Assembly: GCA_029562975.1 (NCBI GenBank)
Contig: JAKQTR010000058.1
Coordinates: 1 to 32,998, forward strand
Reading direction: 5' to 3'
Source: Acidobacteriota bacterium
GTDB taxonomy: Bacteria > Acidobacteriota > Vicinamibacteria > Vicinamibacterales > JAKQTR01
Length of the DNA: 32,998 bases
Made by a program: the position numbers and the translations under genes. A model generated the notes under the pieces. It was not told the origin of the DNA and searched no databases. It saw nothing but the letters and a program-made list of their open reading frames with translations. Positions 23,549 to 32,998 of the stretch are shown here, in pieces (within the stretch, counting starts at the first letter, position 1; the number at the start of each line of letters is the position of its first letter).

Positions 23549-26500
23549 CTACTTCACGACCTGATACCCCGGACCCGCCGCCAAGGCGACGAAGATCTCC
23601 GACGCCCTCACCGGCCCGTTCATCAGCCACACCCACACGTCGCCCTCAGCGGCACGGTGCCACAGGATGTCGGCCTTGCCGTCCCCGTTGTAGTCGCCCG
23701 CACCCACGATCCGGTAGTCCGTGTCAACGCCGATCCCGACGCACGCCTCGGACACCACCGCCGTTCCGTTCATGAACCAGATCCAGACGTCGCCCAGCGT
23801 CGCGTTCCACCACAGCAGGTCCGCCGCGCCGAGGCCGTCGAAGTCCGCGACCTGCTGTATCTCGTACGCCAGATCCACCGTCGCCAGGTAGGCTTCCTTG
23901 CGCTTCACCGGGCCGTTCATCAGCCACACCCACACGTCGCCCGCCGCGCCGCGCCAGGCGATGTCGGCCTTCGCGTCGGCATCCAGGTCGCCGATGCCTT
24001 CAACCCGGTAACCGGCGTCCACCACGCCAAGCGGGAACTCCCCCGCGACGCTGGCGCCGTCCATCGTCCACATCCACAAATCGCCGCCCGCGCCGCGCCA
24101 CAGGATGTCGGACGCTCCGTTCCCGTCGAAGTCGCCCGTCCCGACGATGTCGTACGAGGGATCGACCGTCGCCACGAACAGCTCCTCCACCGGGGTGTAG
24201 CCCTCGAATCGCCAGTAGTAGATCGTGCCGTCGGTCTTGTGGCGCCAGAGCAGGTCGACCGTCCCGTCGCCGTCCAGGTCGCCCTGGCCCTTGATCTCCC
24301 AGTCCGGGTCGGCGACTGCGCCGACGTATCCGTCGAGCGACTTGACGCCGCCCGACATGCCCCAGACCTGCAGATCGCCGGCTGCCCCGCGCCACAGGAT
24401 GTCCGAGGTCGCATCGCCGTTGAAGTCGGCGCCAACGGGCGCCGGCCCCTCTTCGTCGTCGGGCACGCCGTCGCCGTCGAAGTCGGTCATCACGAAGAGC
24501 ACCAGCCCGTCGTGATCGGACGTGCCGGCCGCGGTCGACGTGTCGAACAGCAGCGAAGCCGGCGCGTCGGCGTTGCCGCGCGCGAACGCCGCCTCGCGCA
24601 GGAACGCGCCCAGGCTCGCCGAGATCAGCGCGTGGTCGAGCGCCTGCGCGCTGCCGCCGTAGACGAACGAGTAGCGCTCGGCCTCCGGCAGCGTGTGCAG
24701 GACGTTGTAGAGATCGGGCTGGACGAGATCCTCGTGTCCGGGCTGCAGCGCGCCGTTTCCGTCGAGGCTGCCGCTGACGAGCCCGACGACGTCGACGTAG
24801 CCGTCGCTGAACTGGTAGGCGTTGAAGTCGCCCGTGACGACAATCCGCCGGGCCGGATCGGCGACCTGCAGGCCCTGGATGTAGGACGCCAGTTCGAGCG
24901 ACTGTTCGAGCCGCTTCTGCCGCACGCGGTTGGCGCTGGGGCCATCGATGCCGCTGAGCGACCGGCCGTGCACGCCAATCACCGTGATGGGGAACGGCGC
25001 GCCGTTGGCGAGGTAGCGCCCCTCGAGCACCAGGGGCGGCCGGTCGTTGAGGTAGCTCCCGTCGAGGCTCAGCCGCGTGTCGTGCCCGACCTGCGTGACG
25101 CTGTCGACGGCCACCGTGTCTCTCACCAGGAACCCGTTGTCGATGCCGCCGATGTCGTGGCCTTCGAGGAGATGCGCGCTGTACACCATCGACGGGTCGT
25201 CGGCCGCGATCCGCGCGGCCAGCGCCTCCAGCACGCCGAGGTTCTCGGCCTCCTGCACGCACAGCACGTCGGGCGCGCCAAGAACGGTCCGGATGTAGAG
25301 CGACGCCTTCGCGAGCCTCGCCTGGTACTCCGCCGGCGACACCGGGTCGTCGTCCGGCCCGTTCGTCGTGTCGGCGTCGAAGAAGTGGAGCAGGTTCTGG
25401 GTCGCCACCGTCATCTCGCCCGCCCGGCGCGCGCGCACGGGGCGCGGCAGCGCCGGCGCCGTGTACGCGAACGTCGTCGGCCAGATCTGGTAGCTGGAGA
25501 AGGCGTACGTGAGCGGCCCTTCCGCGACCTCGATGACCGACCCGGCCGGCACCGACACGTTCGCCAGGCCGGCCCCGTCCGGGTTGATCTCGAAGATCTC
25601 CGGGTTGCCGTCCCAGACGATCGGATGCAGGGGGTCTCCCGGGTATGCGATGCCGGGCTCACGGAACGGCCGCGAGCTCGCCGCGACGACGGCGATGTCC
25701 CCGTACTGGTCCGTGGCGGCGGCCGCGCGGCCGTTCTCGACCCGCACGCGCATGCCCTCGAACCGCTCCAGCTCGATGGCCGGCCACGGCTGACTGTGCG
25801 AGGGCACGAACACGCCCGGCTCGATCTCCCCGAGGAGCACGGCCGCCGGCAGCGCGTGGCCGGACGAATCGACGGTGACCGTCGGGGTCGTCAGCTCCGT
25901 CAAGCCGAAGTACTCGGCAACCGTTCCCAGCACGTCCACCTGGTCGCCCACCTGCACGGCCGGCACGCCGCCCGTATAGACGAAGATGCCGTTCGACGTG
26001 CTCGCCGACGAGTCCGCGCGCGCGTCGGGCGTCTGCATGAAGAAGCCGTTGGGCGCGCCCTGGTAATAGCCGAGCGCGGTGACGATGTTGTCCGCGGTGA
26101 AGACGGTCTGGCCCTCGAGCGGCGACGCGAGGCCGGCGCCCTGGATCTCCCAGATCTCGACCGGCTGGATGATTCGCACGCTCAGCGTGCACGTGGCCGT
26201 CTGCGGCGCCGGGTCGCTGTTGGCGGCGCTTATCAGCGCCTCGTAGCTGCCCGCCGGCACGTCCGCGCTGACCGAGATCGTCGAGGTCGCCGTGCCGCCG
26301 ACCGCCAGCGCCGGCGTGAACGCCGTGCGGCTGATCGCGCCGGCGGCGGGCGCGGGCGTCACGCTCGTCAGCTCGAGGCTGACCACCGTGCCGTCGGCGT
26401 CGCTCGCGGTCACGTCGCGCGAGCCCGCGGTGCCCTGGACGAGGCTGAGCGGGGCGCCGCAGACCGCCAGAACGGGCGCGCTCGCGGGGCCGCAATTCGC

Positions 26501-27079
26501 CGTGTGCGCGCCGAGGCCGGCGAAGGTGTCGATGGCGTACCCGTCCCACTCGATCGCCGGATCGAACGGGTCGGCGGGGTTCGTGTCGCCGGCGCAGACC
26601 GACGCCTTGCGGCGGAGCGTGTTGTCCGCCGTGGACGTCAGGCCGGCGCCCCATTCGGTCCCCGGGTCGAAGCCGACCTGGCCGATGGCGTCGATGACGG
26701 CCGTGCCCTTCAGCAGCACGACCGCGTCGTTGCCGTTGTACCAGCTCGCGCCAGTCGTCTGGTCAGCCTGGGCGAGAATCGCGGCGTTGGCCGATGCGTG
26801 TGCCACTACGTGCACGTCGCCCGGCGCCACCGTGCCAGTGAGGGTGATCGTGGCCCCGGCCGTGGCGCTCCCATTGAAGAACATCTTGATGGTGTAGCCC
26901 CCGGCGGCCAGATCGATGGCCCTCCCGGTGCCGTTGTAGATCTCGATGGCCTTGTTGTTCGAGCTGCCCTCGATGTATTCGGAGATGAACAGCTCGCCCG
27001 GCTGGGCGGACGCGGACGCGGCGGCCAGCAGGACCAGGCACAAAGCGGACGGCAGGTTCTTCAGCATTCTGTTGGTCAT
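23549..27079 (-). CDS. Large secreted ExeM/NucH-like nuclease with lamin-tail domain and FG-GAP repeats
   Basis: A 1176-residue secreted protein (signal peptide to about residue 25). Domain order by eye: lamin-tail domain (GELFISEYIEGSSNNKAIEI, 26-150), an Ig-like region (about 205-305), and an NucH-type OB-like segment (GFFMQTPD, about 330-470). An endonuclease/exonuclease/phosphatase (EEP) domain follows (about 555-865), then six FG-GAP/VCBS-like repeats (about 875-1176). EEP catalytic blocks are all present: ATQNLLHFF, VLCVQEAENLG, GVHGRSLSG, VTGDFNAY and a terminal SDHDGLVL. The nuclease should therefore be active, probably a DNase of the ExeM/NucH family that degrades extracellular DNA for phosphate or biofilm control. 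The domain after SDHD begins with a Ca2+-binding-like DFDGDGVPDDEEG. GAGGA precedes the ATG. Confidence 0.9.
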   Translation of the reverse strand: MTNRMLKNLPSALCLVLLAAASASAQPGELFISEYIEGSSNNKAIEIYNGTGRAIDLAAGGYTIKMFFNGSATAGATITLTGTVAPGDVHVVAHASANAAILAQADQTTGASWYNGNDAVVLLKGTAVIDAIGQVGFDPGTEWGAGLTSTADNTLRRKASVCAGDTNPADPFDPAIEWDGYAIDTFAGLGAHTANCGPASAPVLAVCGAPLSLVQGTAGSRDVTASDADGTVVSLELTSVTPAPAAGAISRTAFTPALAVGGTATSTISVSADVPAGSYEALISAANSDPAPQTATCTLSVRIIQPVEIWEIQGAGLASPLEGQTVFTADNIVTALGYYQGAPNGFFMQTPDARADSSASTSNGIFVYTGGVPAVQVGDQVDVLGTVAEYFGLTELTTPTVTVDSSGHALPAAVLLGEIEPGVFVPSHSQPWPAIELERFEGMRVRVENGRAAAATDQYGDIAVVAASSRPFREPGIAYPGDPLHPIVWDGNPEIFEINPDGAGLANVSVPAGSVIEVAEGPLTYAFSSYQIWPTTFAYTAPALPRPVRARRAGEMTVATQNLLHFFDADTTNGPDDDPVSPAEYQARLAKASLYIRTVLGAPDVLCVQEAENLGVLEALAARIAADDPSMVYSAHLLEGHDIGGIDNGFLVRDTVAVDSVTQVGHDTRLSLDGSYLNDRPPLVLEGRYLANGAPFPITVIGVHGRSLSGIDGPSANRVRQKRLEQSLELASYIQGLQVADPARRIVVTGDFNAYQFSDGYVDVVGLVSGSLDGNGALQPGHEDLVQPDLYNVLHTLPEAERYSFVYGGSAQALDHALISASLGAFLREAAFARGNADAPASLLFDTSTAAGTSDHDGLVLFVMTDFDGDGVPDDEEGPAPVGADFNGDATSDILWRGAAGDLQVWGMSGGVKSLDGYVGAVADPDWEIKGQGDLDGDGTVDLLWRHKTDGTIYYWRFEGYTPVEELFVATVDPSYDIVGTGDFDGNGASDILWRGAGGDLWMWTMDGASVAGEFPLGVVDAGYRVEGIGDLDADAKADIAWRGAAGDVWVWLMNGPVKRKEAYLATVDLAYEIQQVADFDGLGAADLLWWNATLGDVWIWFMNGTAVVSEACVGIGVDTDYRIVGAGDYNGDGKADILWHRAAEGDVWVWLMNGPVRASEIFVALAAGPGYQVVK
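23552..24435 (-). repeat. Six tandem FG-GAP/VCBS-like repeats (about 50 residues each) in the nuclease
   Basis: Units share the pattern D(F/L/Y)(N/D)GDG.AD(I/L)LWR......V(W)(M/L)NG. The first three start near DFNGDATSDILWRG, DLDGDGTVDLLWR and DFDGNGASDILWRG. The later ones begin with DLDADAKADIAWRG, DFDGLGAADLLWWN and DYNGDGKADILWHR. Each carries a Ca2+-loop-like D-x-D/N-G-D motif, and the tandem forms a likely beta-propeller. The repeats share related DNA text and could recombine. Confidence 0.8.
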
Positions 27080-27136
27080 GGTGTCCTCGGGCGGGCACGA
27101 ACGGCGATCTGGCAGGCTCCGGAAGGCCAGGGAGGC

Positions 27137-27142
27137 ATTCTA
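27137..27142 (-). promoter_or_regulatory. Candidate -10 box (TAGAAT) of the nuclease gene
   Basis: On the minus strand GTGTAGAATGCC places TAGAAT at 27142-27137, 58 nt before the ATG at 27079. The leader is about 50 nt and ends in a GAGGAC ribosome site. Confidence 0.5.
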
Positions 27143-27338
27143 CACTGGTCCGGGCCCCGGCCGGACGAAGTCCCGGCGCCTCCCTTCGGCTCGCCGGGCA
27201 GCGCGTTGTCGATGTCCGGCGCCGACGCGGGCCCGCGGGAGAGCCTCGGCAAGGGCCTGCAGGCGGCCTCCGGCGGCAGGGCCGGCGATGGCGCCGTCAT
27301 CGGATGGCCGGGCGCACGAGATCCCGCCCGGTCCGCGA

Positions 27339-27344
27339 TAGAAT
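27339..27344 (+). promoter_or_regulatory. -10 box (TAGAAT) of a probably leaderless sulfatase mRNA
   Basis: TAGAAT is followed by six bases (CGCCCC) and then the ATG at 27351. With the usual 6-7-nt spacing from -10 to +1, transcription starts at the A of the ATG, so the mRNA is leaderless. There is no ribosome site and no recognisable -35. Confidence 0.6.
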
Positions 27345-27350
27345 CGCCCC

Positions 27351-28886
27351 ATGCGCACCGCCGCCTTCCTGCTCGCGCTGGCCGCGTCCACGGCGCCAGC
27401 CCTGGCCGCCGACCGGCCGAACATCCTCTTCATCATGTCGGACGATCACGCCGCCCACGCCATAAGCGCGTACGGCTCCCGGGTGAACGTCACCCCGAAC
27501 ATCGATCGCCTCGCCCGCGAGGGCATGCGCCTCGACAACGTCTTCGTGACCAACTCGATCTGCACGCCGAGCCGGGCGGCCATCCTCACGGGCCAGTACT
27601 CGCACGTGAACGGCGTGCCGGTGTTCAACCGGTTCGACAGTTCGCGCCAGACGGTGGCGAAGCTCCTCCAGGCGGGCGGCTACCACACGGGCATGATCGG
27701 CAAGTGGCACCTAGGCAGCGACCCGGCGGGGTTCGATGAGTGGGAGATCCTCCCGGGCCAGGGCGACTACTTCAATCCCGTGCTCTACACCGCGACGGGC
27801 GAGAAGAGGTACGACGGCCGCTACGTCACCGACGTCCTCACGGATCTGGCCATCGGCTTCCTCGAGAAGCGCCCGGCCGGGAAGCCGTTCTTCCTGATGT
27901 GGCACCACAAGGCCCCGCACCGGAACTGGGAGCCCGACGAGGCGCACCGCAGGCAGTTCGAGAACCGCTGGATCCCCGAGCCCCCGACCTTCTGGGACAC
28001 CTACGCCACGCGGACCGACGCCCTGCGCGAGAACCGGCAGCGCGTGGCCGACGACATGACGAACAACGATCTGAAGCGCAGGCCCCCGGCCGGGCTGACG
28101 GGGCCCGCGCTCGTGAAATGGCTGTCGGAGAGGCCGGCGGAGGTCACCATCGAGCGCAGCGGCGCGCCGCTCACGCTGCGCGGCGAGGCGCTCGCCCGCT
28201 GGAAGTACCAGCGCTACATGCAGGACTACCTCGCCACGATCCAGTCCGTGGACGACGGCGTCGGGCGGGTGCTGGATCACCTCGACCGGGCGGGGCTCGC
28301 GCGGAACACGATCGTCATCTACACGAGCGACCAGGGGTTCTTCCTGGGCGATCACGGGATGTACGACAAGCGCTTCATGTACGAGGAGAGCCTGCGGATG
28401 CCCTTCCTCGTCCGGTGGCCCGCGGGCATCGAGGCGGGCGGCACGACGCGCGCGATGGCGCTCAACGTGGACTTCGCGCCGACGTTCCTCGAGGCGGCCG
28501 GCCTGCCGGTCCCGCCCGACATGCAGGGCCGCAGCCTGCTCCCGGTGCTGCGCGGGCAGACGCCTGCCGACTGGCGCACGTCGATGTACTACCGCTACTA
28601 CCACGACCCGGGCCACCACAACACCGCGGCGCACTACGGGGTCCGGACGCTCACGCACAAGCTGATCCACTACTGGAAGAGGGACCAGTGGGAGCTGTTC
28701 GACCTCGTGAACGATCCCATGGAGATGAGCAACCTCTACGGTCAGCCGGGCCACGAGCGGGTGACCGCCGATCTCAAGGCCGAACTGGCCCGCCTGAAGA
28801 AGGCGCTGGGCGATCGGGACCAGTTCTCGATGGAGCTGCCGCCGGACGGAGTGGACGGGCCGGTCTCGCGCCTGAGAGGCAAGTAG
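27351..28886 (+). CDS. Secreted sulfatase, Cys-type (formylglycine-dependent)
   Basis: A 511-residue secreted alkaline-phosphatase-superfamily sulfatase. The signal peptide ends near residue 20 (ALAA), then the metal-binding [11 protein letters not shown]. The sulfatase signature C71[10 protein letters not shown] contains the cysteine converted to formylglycine by FGE or an[12 protein letters not shown], the [10 protein letters not shown] block and [17 protein letters not shown] (metal-ligand and basic residues) follow, and a C-terminal domain closes with [16 protein letters not shown]. The substrate is not readable from the sequence; members act on sulfated glycans. No FGE gene is in the window. 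It is divergent from the nuclease and only 1 nt from purL. Confidence 0.93.
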   Translation: MRTAAFLLALAASTAPALAADRPNILFIMSDDHAAHAISAYGSRVNVTPNIDRLAREGMRLDNVFVTNSICTPSRAAILTGQYSHVNGVPVFNRFDSSRQTVAKLLQAGGYHTGMIGKWHLGSDPAGFDEWEILPGQGDYFNPVLYTATGEKRYDGRYVTDVLTDLAIGFLEKRPAGKPFFLMWHHKAPHRNWEPDEAHRRQFENRWIPEPPTFWDTYATRTDALRENRQRVADDMTNNDLKRRPPAGLTGPALVKWLSERPAEVTIERSGAPLTLRGEALARWKYQRYMQDYLATIQSVDDGVGRVLDHLDRAGLARNTIVIYTSDQGFFLGDHGMYDKRFMYEESLRMPFLVRWPAGIEAGGTTRAMALNVDFAPTFLEAAGLPVPPDMQGRSLLPVLRGQTPADWRTSMYYRYYHDPGHHNTAAHYGVRTLTHKLIHYWKRDQWELFDLVNDPMEMSNLYGQPGHERVTADLKAELARLKKALGDRDQFSMELPPDGVDGPVSRLRGK

Positions 28887-28887
28887 C

Positions 28888-31800
28888 GTGGCCGTCCTGG
28901 CGCTCGCCGGCGGCTCGGCGCTCTCGGCCTTTCGCCTCGACAAGCTCAACCGGGCCGTCAGCGCGGCCGCTCCGGGCCTCTCGGTGGCGTCGGCGCGCTT
29001 CCTGCACTTTGTCGAGATTGGCGGCCCGCTCGCCGAGGGCGAGGCGGAGAAGCTGAACCGGCTGCTGACCTACGGTCCGCCAGCCGCCGCCGAGGCGGAC
29101 GGGCGGACGGTGGTGGTCGCGCCGCGCATCGGGACGATCTCTCCCTGGTCCTCCAAGGCCACCGACATCGCGCGCCACTGCGGCCTCGACGCGGTCCGCC
29201 GCATCGAGCGCGGGGTGCGGTACAGCGTGCGCGGCGGCGGGGGCCTCGACCGCGCCCTGCCGCTCCTCCACGACCGCATGACCGAGACGGTCCTCGCCTC
29301 CGAGAGCCAGGCGGCCGATCTGTTCCGGCACGTCGCGCCGAAGCCGCTCACCGAGATCGACGTCCTCGGACGCGGCCGGGAGGCCATCGCCGACGCCAAC
29401 GCCGCCTTCGGCCTGGCCCTCGCGCCGGACGAGATCGACTACCTCGTCGCCTACTTCGAGGGCCGGCGCCGGAACCCGACGGACGTCGAGCTGACGATGT
29501 TCGCGCAGGCCAACTCGGAGCACTGCCGGCACAAGATCTTCAACGCGTCGTGGATCGTCGACGGCGAGGCGCAGCCCGACTCGCTGTTCGGCATGATCCG
29601 CGCGACGCACCGGGCGAACCCCCAGGGCACCGTCAGCGCGTACGCCGACAACGCGGCCGTCATGGAAGGCCGCGAGGCGGCGGCTTTCTTCGCCGATCCC
29701 CTGACGAACCGCTACGTCTCGCGCCGCGAGCTGACGCACACGCTGATGAAGGTGGAGACGCACAACCACCCGACGGCCATCTCGCCCTTCCCCGGGGCCG
29801 CCACCGGATCGGGCGGCGAGATCCGCGACGAGGGCGCGACGGGCCGCGGCTCGAAGCCGAAGGCGGGGCTGTGCGGCTTTTCGGTGTCGGACCTGCGGAT
29901 TCCCGGCTTCGAGCGCCCGTGGGAGGGCCCCGAGTCGAGGCCGGACCGGATCGCCTCGCCGCTCTCGATCATGATCGACGGGCCGATTGGCGCCGCCTCC
30001 TTCAACAACGAGTTCGGCCGCCCGAACCTCGCCGGGTACTTCCGCACGTACGAGCAGACGGTTGCCGGGGTGCGCCGCGGCTATCACAAGCCCATCATGC
30101 TGGCCGGCGGCGTCGGCAACGTCTGGGCGGCGCAGGCGCTGAAGGCCGGCTTTCCCGCCGGCGCGCTGGTCCTCCAGATCGGCGGGCCGGCCCTGCTCAT
30201 CGGCATGGGCGGCGGCGCGGCCTCGTCGATGGCGACCGGCGCCAACGCGCCGGACCTCGACTTCGACTCGGTGCAGCGCGGCAACGCCGAGATGCAGCGG
30301 CGCGCGCAGGAGGTCATCGACCGCTGCCGCGCCCTCGGCCCGCGCAACCCGATCCTCTCGATCCACGACGTCGGCGCCGGCGGATTGTCGAACGCCGTGC
30401 CGGAGCTCGTGCACGGCGCCGGCCGCGGCGCGCGCATCGACCTGCGCGCGGCGCCCAACGAGGAGCCGGGCATGACGCCGCGCGAGGTCTGGTGCAACGA
30501 AGCGCAGGAGCGCTACGTCCTGGCCGTCGCTCCCGAGGACCTCGAGACGTTCCGCGCGCTCTGCGAGCGGGAGCGCTGCCCGTGCGCCGTGCTGGGCCAC
30601 GCCACCGCCGACGAGCGCCTCGTGGTCAGCGACCCGGTGTTCGGCCTGGACGCCGTGGACATGGACCTGCCGGCGCTGCTCGGCAAGCCGCCGCGCCTGA
30701 CGCGGGACGCCGTCCGCCTGGCCAGGCCGTCGCCGCCCTTCGATCTGTCGGGCCTCACCATTGCCGGCGCCCTCGACCGCGTGCTGCGCGCGCCCGCCGT
30801 CGCCGACAAGACGTTCCTCGTCACGATTGGCGATCGGACCGTGGGCGGCCTGTGCGCGCGCGACCAGATGGCCGGGCCCTGGCAGGTCCCCGTCGCCGAC
30901 TGCGCGGCCACGCTGCTGTCGTTCGAGGGACACGCCGGAGAGGCCTTCGCGATTGGCGAGCGCACGCCGATTGCGGCCATCGACGCCCCCGCGTCCGGCC
31001 GCATGGCGGTCGCCGAGGCGCTGACGAACCTCGCCGCCGCGCCCGTGGACTCCCTGTCGCGCGTCAAGCTCTCGGCCAACTGGATGGCCGCCGCCGGCGC
31101 GCCCGGCGAGGACGCGGCGCTCTTCGACACCGTGCGCGCCGTGGCCCTGGAGCTCTGCCCGGCCCTCGGCATCAGCATCCCCGTCGGCAAGGACTCGATG
31201 TCCATGCGCACGACGTGGAGCGAGCACGGCGAGCCGCGCGAGGTCGTGAGCCCCGTCTCGCTCATCGTCTCGGCCTTCGCGCCGTGCGCCGACGTCCGCG
31301 GCACGTGGACGCCGCAGATCCGCCTCGACACCGGGCCCTCGTCGCTCGTGCTTGTCGATCTGGCGCGCGGCCGCGCGAGGCTCGGCGGATCCATCCTGGC
31401 CCAGGTCCACGGCCAGGCCGGCGGCGAGCCGCCCGACCTGGACGATCCCGCCGGACTGCGCGCGCTGTTCGCCGCGCTGGCCGAACTGCGCGAGGCCCGG
31501 CTCGTGCTCGCGTACCACGACCGGTCCGACGGCGGGCTGATCGTGACGCTGCTCGAGATGGCCTTCGCGGGCCGCGCGGGCCTCGATATCGACGCCGACG
31601 CGATCGCGCCCGAACCGCTCGGCGACGAGGCCCTCATCGCCGCTTTGTTCGCCGAGGAGGCCGGCGCGGTCATCCAGGTGCCCGGGCCCTATCTCGGCCG
31701 CGCACAGCTGGTGCTGGCCGGGCACGGCCTCGAGGGCCGCGCCGTCGCCCGGCCGGCCATCGGCGGGCGCGTCACCATCCGGCGCGGGTCCCGGGTCCTG

Positions 31801-32757
31801 TTCGGCGACGACCGGATCGCGCTGCAGCGCGCATGGTCGGAAACGACGTGGCTGCTGCAGACGCTGCGCGACAACCCGGACTGCGCGCAGCAGGAGTACG
31901 ACCGGATCCTCGACGCGGCGGACCCCGGCCTGTCGCCGGCGCTGACGTTCGATCCCGCCGCCGACGTCGCGGCGCCGTTCGTCGCCGCGGGCGCGCGCCC
32001 GCCCATCGCCATCCTGCGCGAGCAGGGCGTGAACGGCGAGATCGAGATGGCCGCCGCCTTCGACCGCGCGGGCTTCGAGGCCCGCGACGTCCACATGAGC
32101 GACATCATCGCCGGCCGCGTGTCGCTCGCGGAATTCAAGGCGTTCGCCGCCTGCGGGGGGTTCTCGTACGGCGACGTGCTCGGCGGCGGCGAGGGATGGG
32201 CGAAGTCGATCCTCTACAACGCCCGCGCGCGCGACGAGTTCGCCGCCTTCTTCGGCCGGCCCGACACGTTCGCCCTCGGCGTCTGCAACGGCTGCCAGAT
32301 GATGGCGGCGCTGAAAGATCTGATCCCGGGAGCCGAGGCCTGGCCCCGGTTCGTGAAGAACGCGTCGGAGCAGTTCGAGGCGCGGCTCTGTACCATCGAG
32401 GTGCTGCCGGGCCCGTCGATCTTCTTCGCCGGCATGGCCGGCAGCCGGCTGCCCGTCGCCACGGCCCACGGCGAGGGGCGCGCCCTGTTCGACCGGCCCG
32501 AAGACGCGGCGTCCGTCCTCGTGGCCGGGCGGTACGTGGACAACCGCGGACACCCCACCGAGATCTATCCGCTCAACCCGAACGGCTCGGCCGGCGGCCT
32601 GACCGCCGTGACAACGGCCGACGGCCGCTTCACCGCGATCATGCCGCACCCCGAGCGCGTCTTCCGGACCGTGCAGCTCTCCTGGGCGCCGCGCGAGTGG
32701 GGCGAGGACAGCCCCTGGCTGCGCTTCTTCCGCAACGCGCGCGTGTTCGCCGGCTGA
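28888..32757 (+). CDS. purL: Phosphoribosylformylglycinamidine synthase, single-chain (large PurL)
   Basis: A single-chain FGAM synthase of 1289 residues, matching the gamma-proteobacterial/eukaryotic type in which PurS-like, PurL-like and PurQ-like parts are fused. It converts FGAR, ATP and glutamine to FGAM in purine synthesis. The PurL core shows [36 protein letters not shown] and GKDSMSMRT. The glutaminase domain starts near residue 1039 ([15 protein letters not shown]). Its nucleophile Cys1133 is in GVCNGCQMM, with the catalytic His/Glu in MPHPERVFR near the end. Nothing is truncated. GTG 28888 lies 1 nt after the sulfatase stop, so translation is probably coupled to that of the sulfatase. 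Confidence 0.97.
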   Translation: MAVLALAGGSALSAFRLDKLNRAVSAAAPGLSVASARFLHFVEIGGPLAEGEAEKLNRLLTYGPPAAAEADGRTVVVAPRIGTISPWSSKATDIARHCGLDAVRRIERGVRYSVRGGGGLDRALPLLHDRMTETVLASESQAADLFRHVAPKPLTEIDVLGRGREAIADANAAFGLALAPDEIDYLVAYFEGRRRNPTDVELTMFAQANSEHCRHKIFNASWIVDGEAQPDSLFGMIRATHRANPQGTVSAYADNAAVMEGREAAAFFADPLTNRYVSRRELTHTLMKVETHNHPTAISPFPGAATGSGGEIRDEGATGRGSKPKAGLCGFSVSDLRIPGFERPWEGPESRPDRIASPLSIMIDGPIGAASFNNEFGRPNLAGYFRTYEQTVAGVRRGYHKPIMLAGGVGNVWAAQALKAGFPAGALVLQIGGPALLIGMGGGAASSMATGANAPDLDFDSVQRGNAEMQRRAQEVIDRCRALGPRNPILSIHDVGAGGLSNAVPELVHGAGRGARIDLRAAPNEEPGMTPREVWCNEAQERYVLAVAPEDLETFRALCERERCPCAVLGHATADERLVVSDPVFGLDAVDMDLPALLGKPPRLTRDAVRLARPSPPFDLSGLTIAGALDRVLRAPAVADKTFLVTIGDRTVGGLCARDQMAGPWQVPVADCAATLLSFEGHAGEAFAIGERTPIAAIDAPASGRMAVAEALTNLAAAPVDSLSRVKLSANWMAAAGAPGEDAALFDTVRAVALELCPALGISIPVGKDSMSMRTTWSEHGEPREVVSPVSLIVSAFAPCADVRGTWTPQIRLDTGPSSLVLVDLARGRARLGGSILAQVHGQAGGEPPDLDDPAGLRALFAALAELREARLVLAYHDRSDGGLIVTLLEMAFAGRAGLDIDADAIAPEPLGDEALIAALFAEEAGAVIQVPGPYLGRAQLVLAGHGLEGRAVARPAIGGRVTIRRGSRVLFGDDRIALQRAWSETTWLLQTLRDNPDCAQQEYDRILDAADPGLSPALTFDPAADVAAPFVAAGARPPIAILREQGVNGEIEMAAAFDRAGFEARDVHMSDIIAGRVSLAEFKAFAACGGFSYGDVLGGGEGWAKSILYNARARDEFAAFFGRPDTFALGVCNGCQMMAALKDLIPGAEAWPRFVKNASEQFEARLCTIEVLPGPSIFFAGMAGSRLPVATAHGEGRALFDRPEDAASVLVAGRYVDNRGHPTEIYPLNPNGSAGGLTAVTTADGRFTAIMPHPERVFRTVQLSWAPREWGEDSPWLRFFRNARVFAG

Positions 32758-32998
32758 CGGCTCCCGGGGCCTGAAGACCCCTAGCTTCATCGGACGCACC
32801 TGCCAGCCAGCGTGAGCGAGACCGCGCGGCAGCACCCCCGCCGCCGCCGCCGACCTCCACGCCGGCAGCCGCGGCGTCTCCGGAAGGCCGGCTCACGTCC
32901 GCCGGAAGCCCGGCGGCGGAGCGTGCTGGCGAGCGGGCCCTCGAACCTGGCCGCGCGGCGTCAGTCTGCAAAACGGCGCGCAAGGGCCGAAGTCCGGG
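32758..32998. other. Non-coding right edge
   Basis: Right of purL no gene is supported. A weak hairpin (GGGG 32766-32769, CCCC 32778-32781) and a run of CCG triplets are all that can be noted. A weak plus-strand frame opens at GTG 32812 but reads Arg/Pro-rich text of no visible homology to the window edge. Confidence 0.5.

Larger units (their letters stand above)
27080..27350. other. Divergent intergenic region between nuclease and sulfatase
   Basis: A 271-bp divergent region with no gene. It contains a -10 box for the nuclease near 27142-27137 and one for the sulfatase at 27339-27344. The middle is a GC-rich stretch without recognisable operator repeats. Confidence 0.5.

Noticed and set aside
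23552-24435. CRISPR-like or satellite DNA in the repeat region
   Set aside because: The repeats are coding FG-GAP-type units of about 50 residues that differ in DNA sequence, not identical short repeats with spacers.
23549-27739. Long plus-strand frame opposite the nuclease gene
   Set aside because: Arg/Asp/His-rich shadow without motifs. The minus-strand frame has a signal peptide, catalytic motifs and repeats.
28774-32835. Long minus-strand open frame opposite purL
   Set aside because: It is the antisense shadow of purL, with Arg/Gly/His-rich, low-complexity content and no domains.
32812-32998. Partial gene at the right edge starting at GTG 32812
   Set aside because: Runs of Arg/Pro and no recognisable family or ribosome site, so it is not supported.

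Overview
The window is a roughly 33 kb, very GC-rich (about 70 %) chromosomal segment from a diderm bacterium. It holds about 21 intact protein genes, a transposase remnant at the left edge and no recognisable rRNA, tRNA or CRISPR. Outer-membrane beta-barrels (DUF481-like, an Omp85-family protein, a small porin-like barrel), secreted hydrolases and a single-chain PurL show a Gram-negative cell plan. Base composition, frequent GTG starts, the sulfatase, sialidase-like and FG-GAP proteins and the TAGAAT-type -10 boxes all suit an Acidobacteriota-like genome (Vicinamibacteria would be my guess). That placement is inference.

Left part (1-9.9 kb). A transposase 3' end with an internal amber codon is followed by a gene-poor strip with an 18-bp direct repeat, then an orphan Dam-type adenine methyltransferase on the plus strand. 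Everything else to about 9.94 kb reads on the minus strand. A deoxyhypusine-synthase-like gene that lacks the catalytic lysine is preceded by a tightly packed housekeeping operon yebC-ruvC-ruvA-ruvB-fabH-queA. That operon has GTGA/ATGA stop-start overlaps at three junctions. fabH and queA are separated by an 80-bp giant palindrome. Upstream lies a minus-strand cluster of small outer-membrane barrel, DUF481 barrel and SAM methyltransferase.

Middle part (10-23.5 kb, plus strand). A 1022-residue fusion of APH-type kinase, LytM/M23 and class-III PLP enzyme opens the block, read divergently from the barrel gene. It is followed by a secreted protein of unknown function paired with a one-POTRA Omp85 protein, an MscS channel, a Dus3-like tRNA dihydrouridine synthase, phosphoglycerate mutase, a sialidase-like secreted protein, pyruvate kinase, PnuC and a NadR-type ribosylnicotinamide kinase. 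The last three are translationally close and place NAD salvage next to lower glycolysis.

Right part (23.5-33 kb). A 1176-residue secreted nuclease (lamin-tail domain, OB region, endonuclease/exonuclease/phosphatase domain, six FG-GAP-like repeats) is transcribed divergently from a secreted Cys-type sulfatase. The sulfatase appears leaderless and is followed one base later by the 1289-residue purL. The last 240 bases hold no gene I can support.

The best candidates for something unusual are the kinase/M23/phospho-lyase fusion with all catalytic residues in place, the lysine-less deoxyhypusine-synthase relative, the fabH-queA palindrome, and a recurrent promoter grammar (TAGAAT/TAGGAT, one clearly leaderless, two with a GATC site overlapping the -10 box next to a dam gene). 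I did not find a complete, clearly new multi-gene system.
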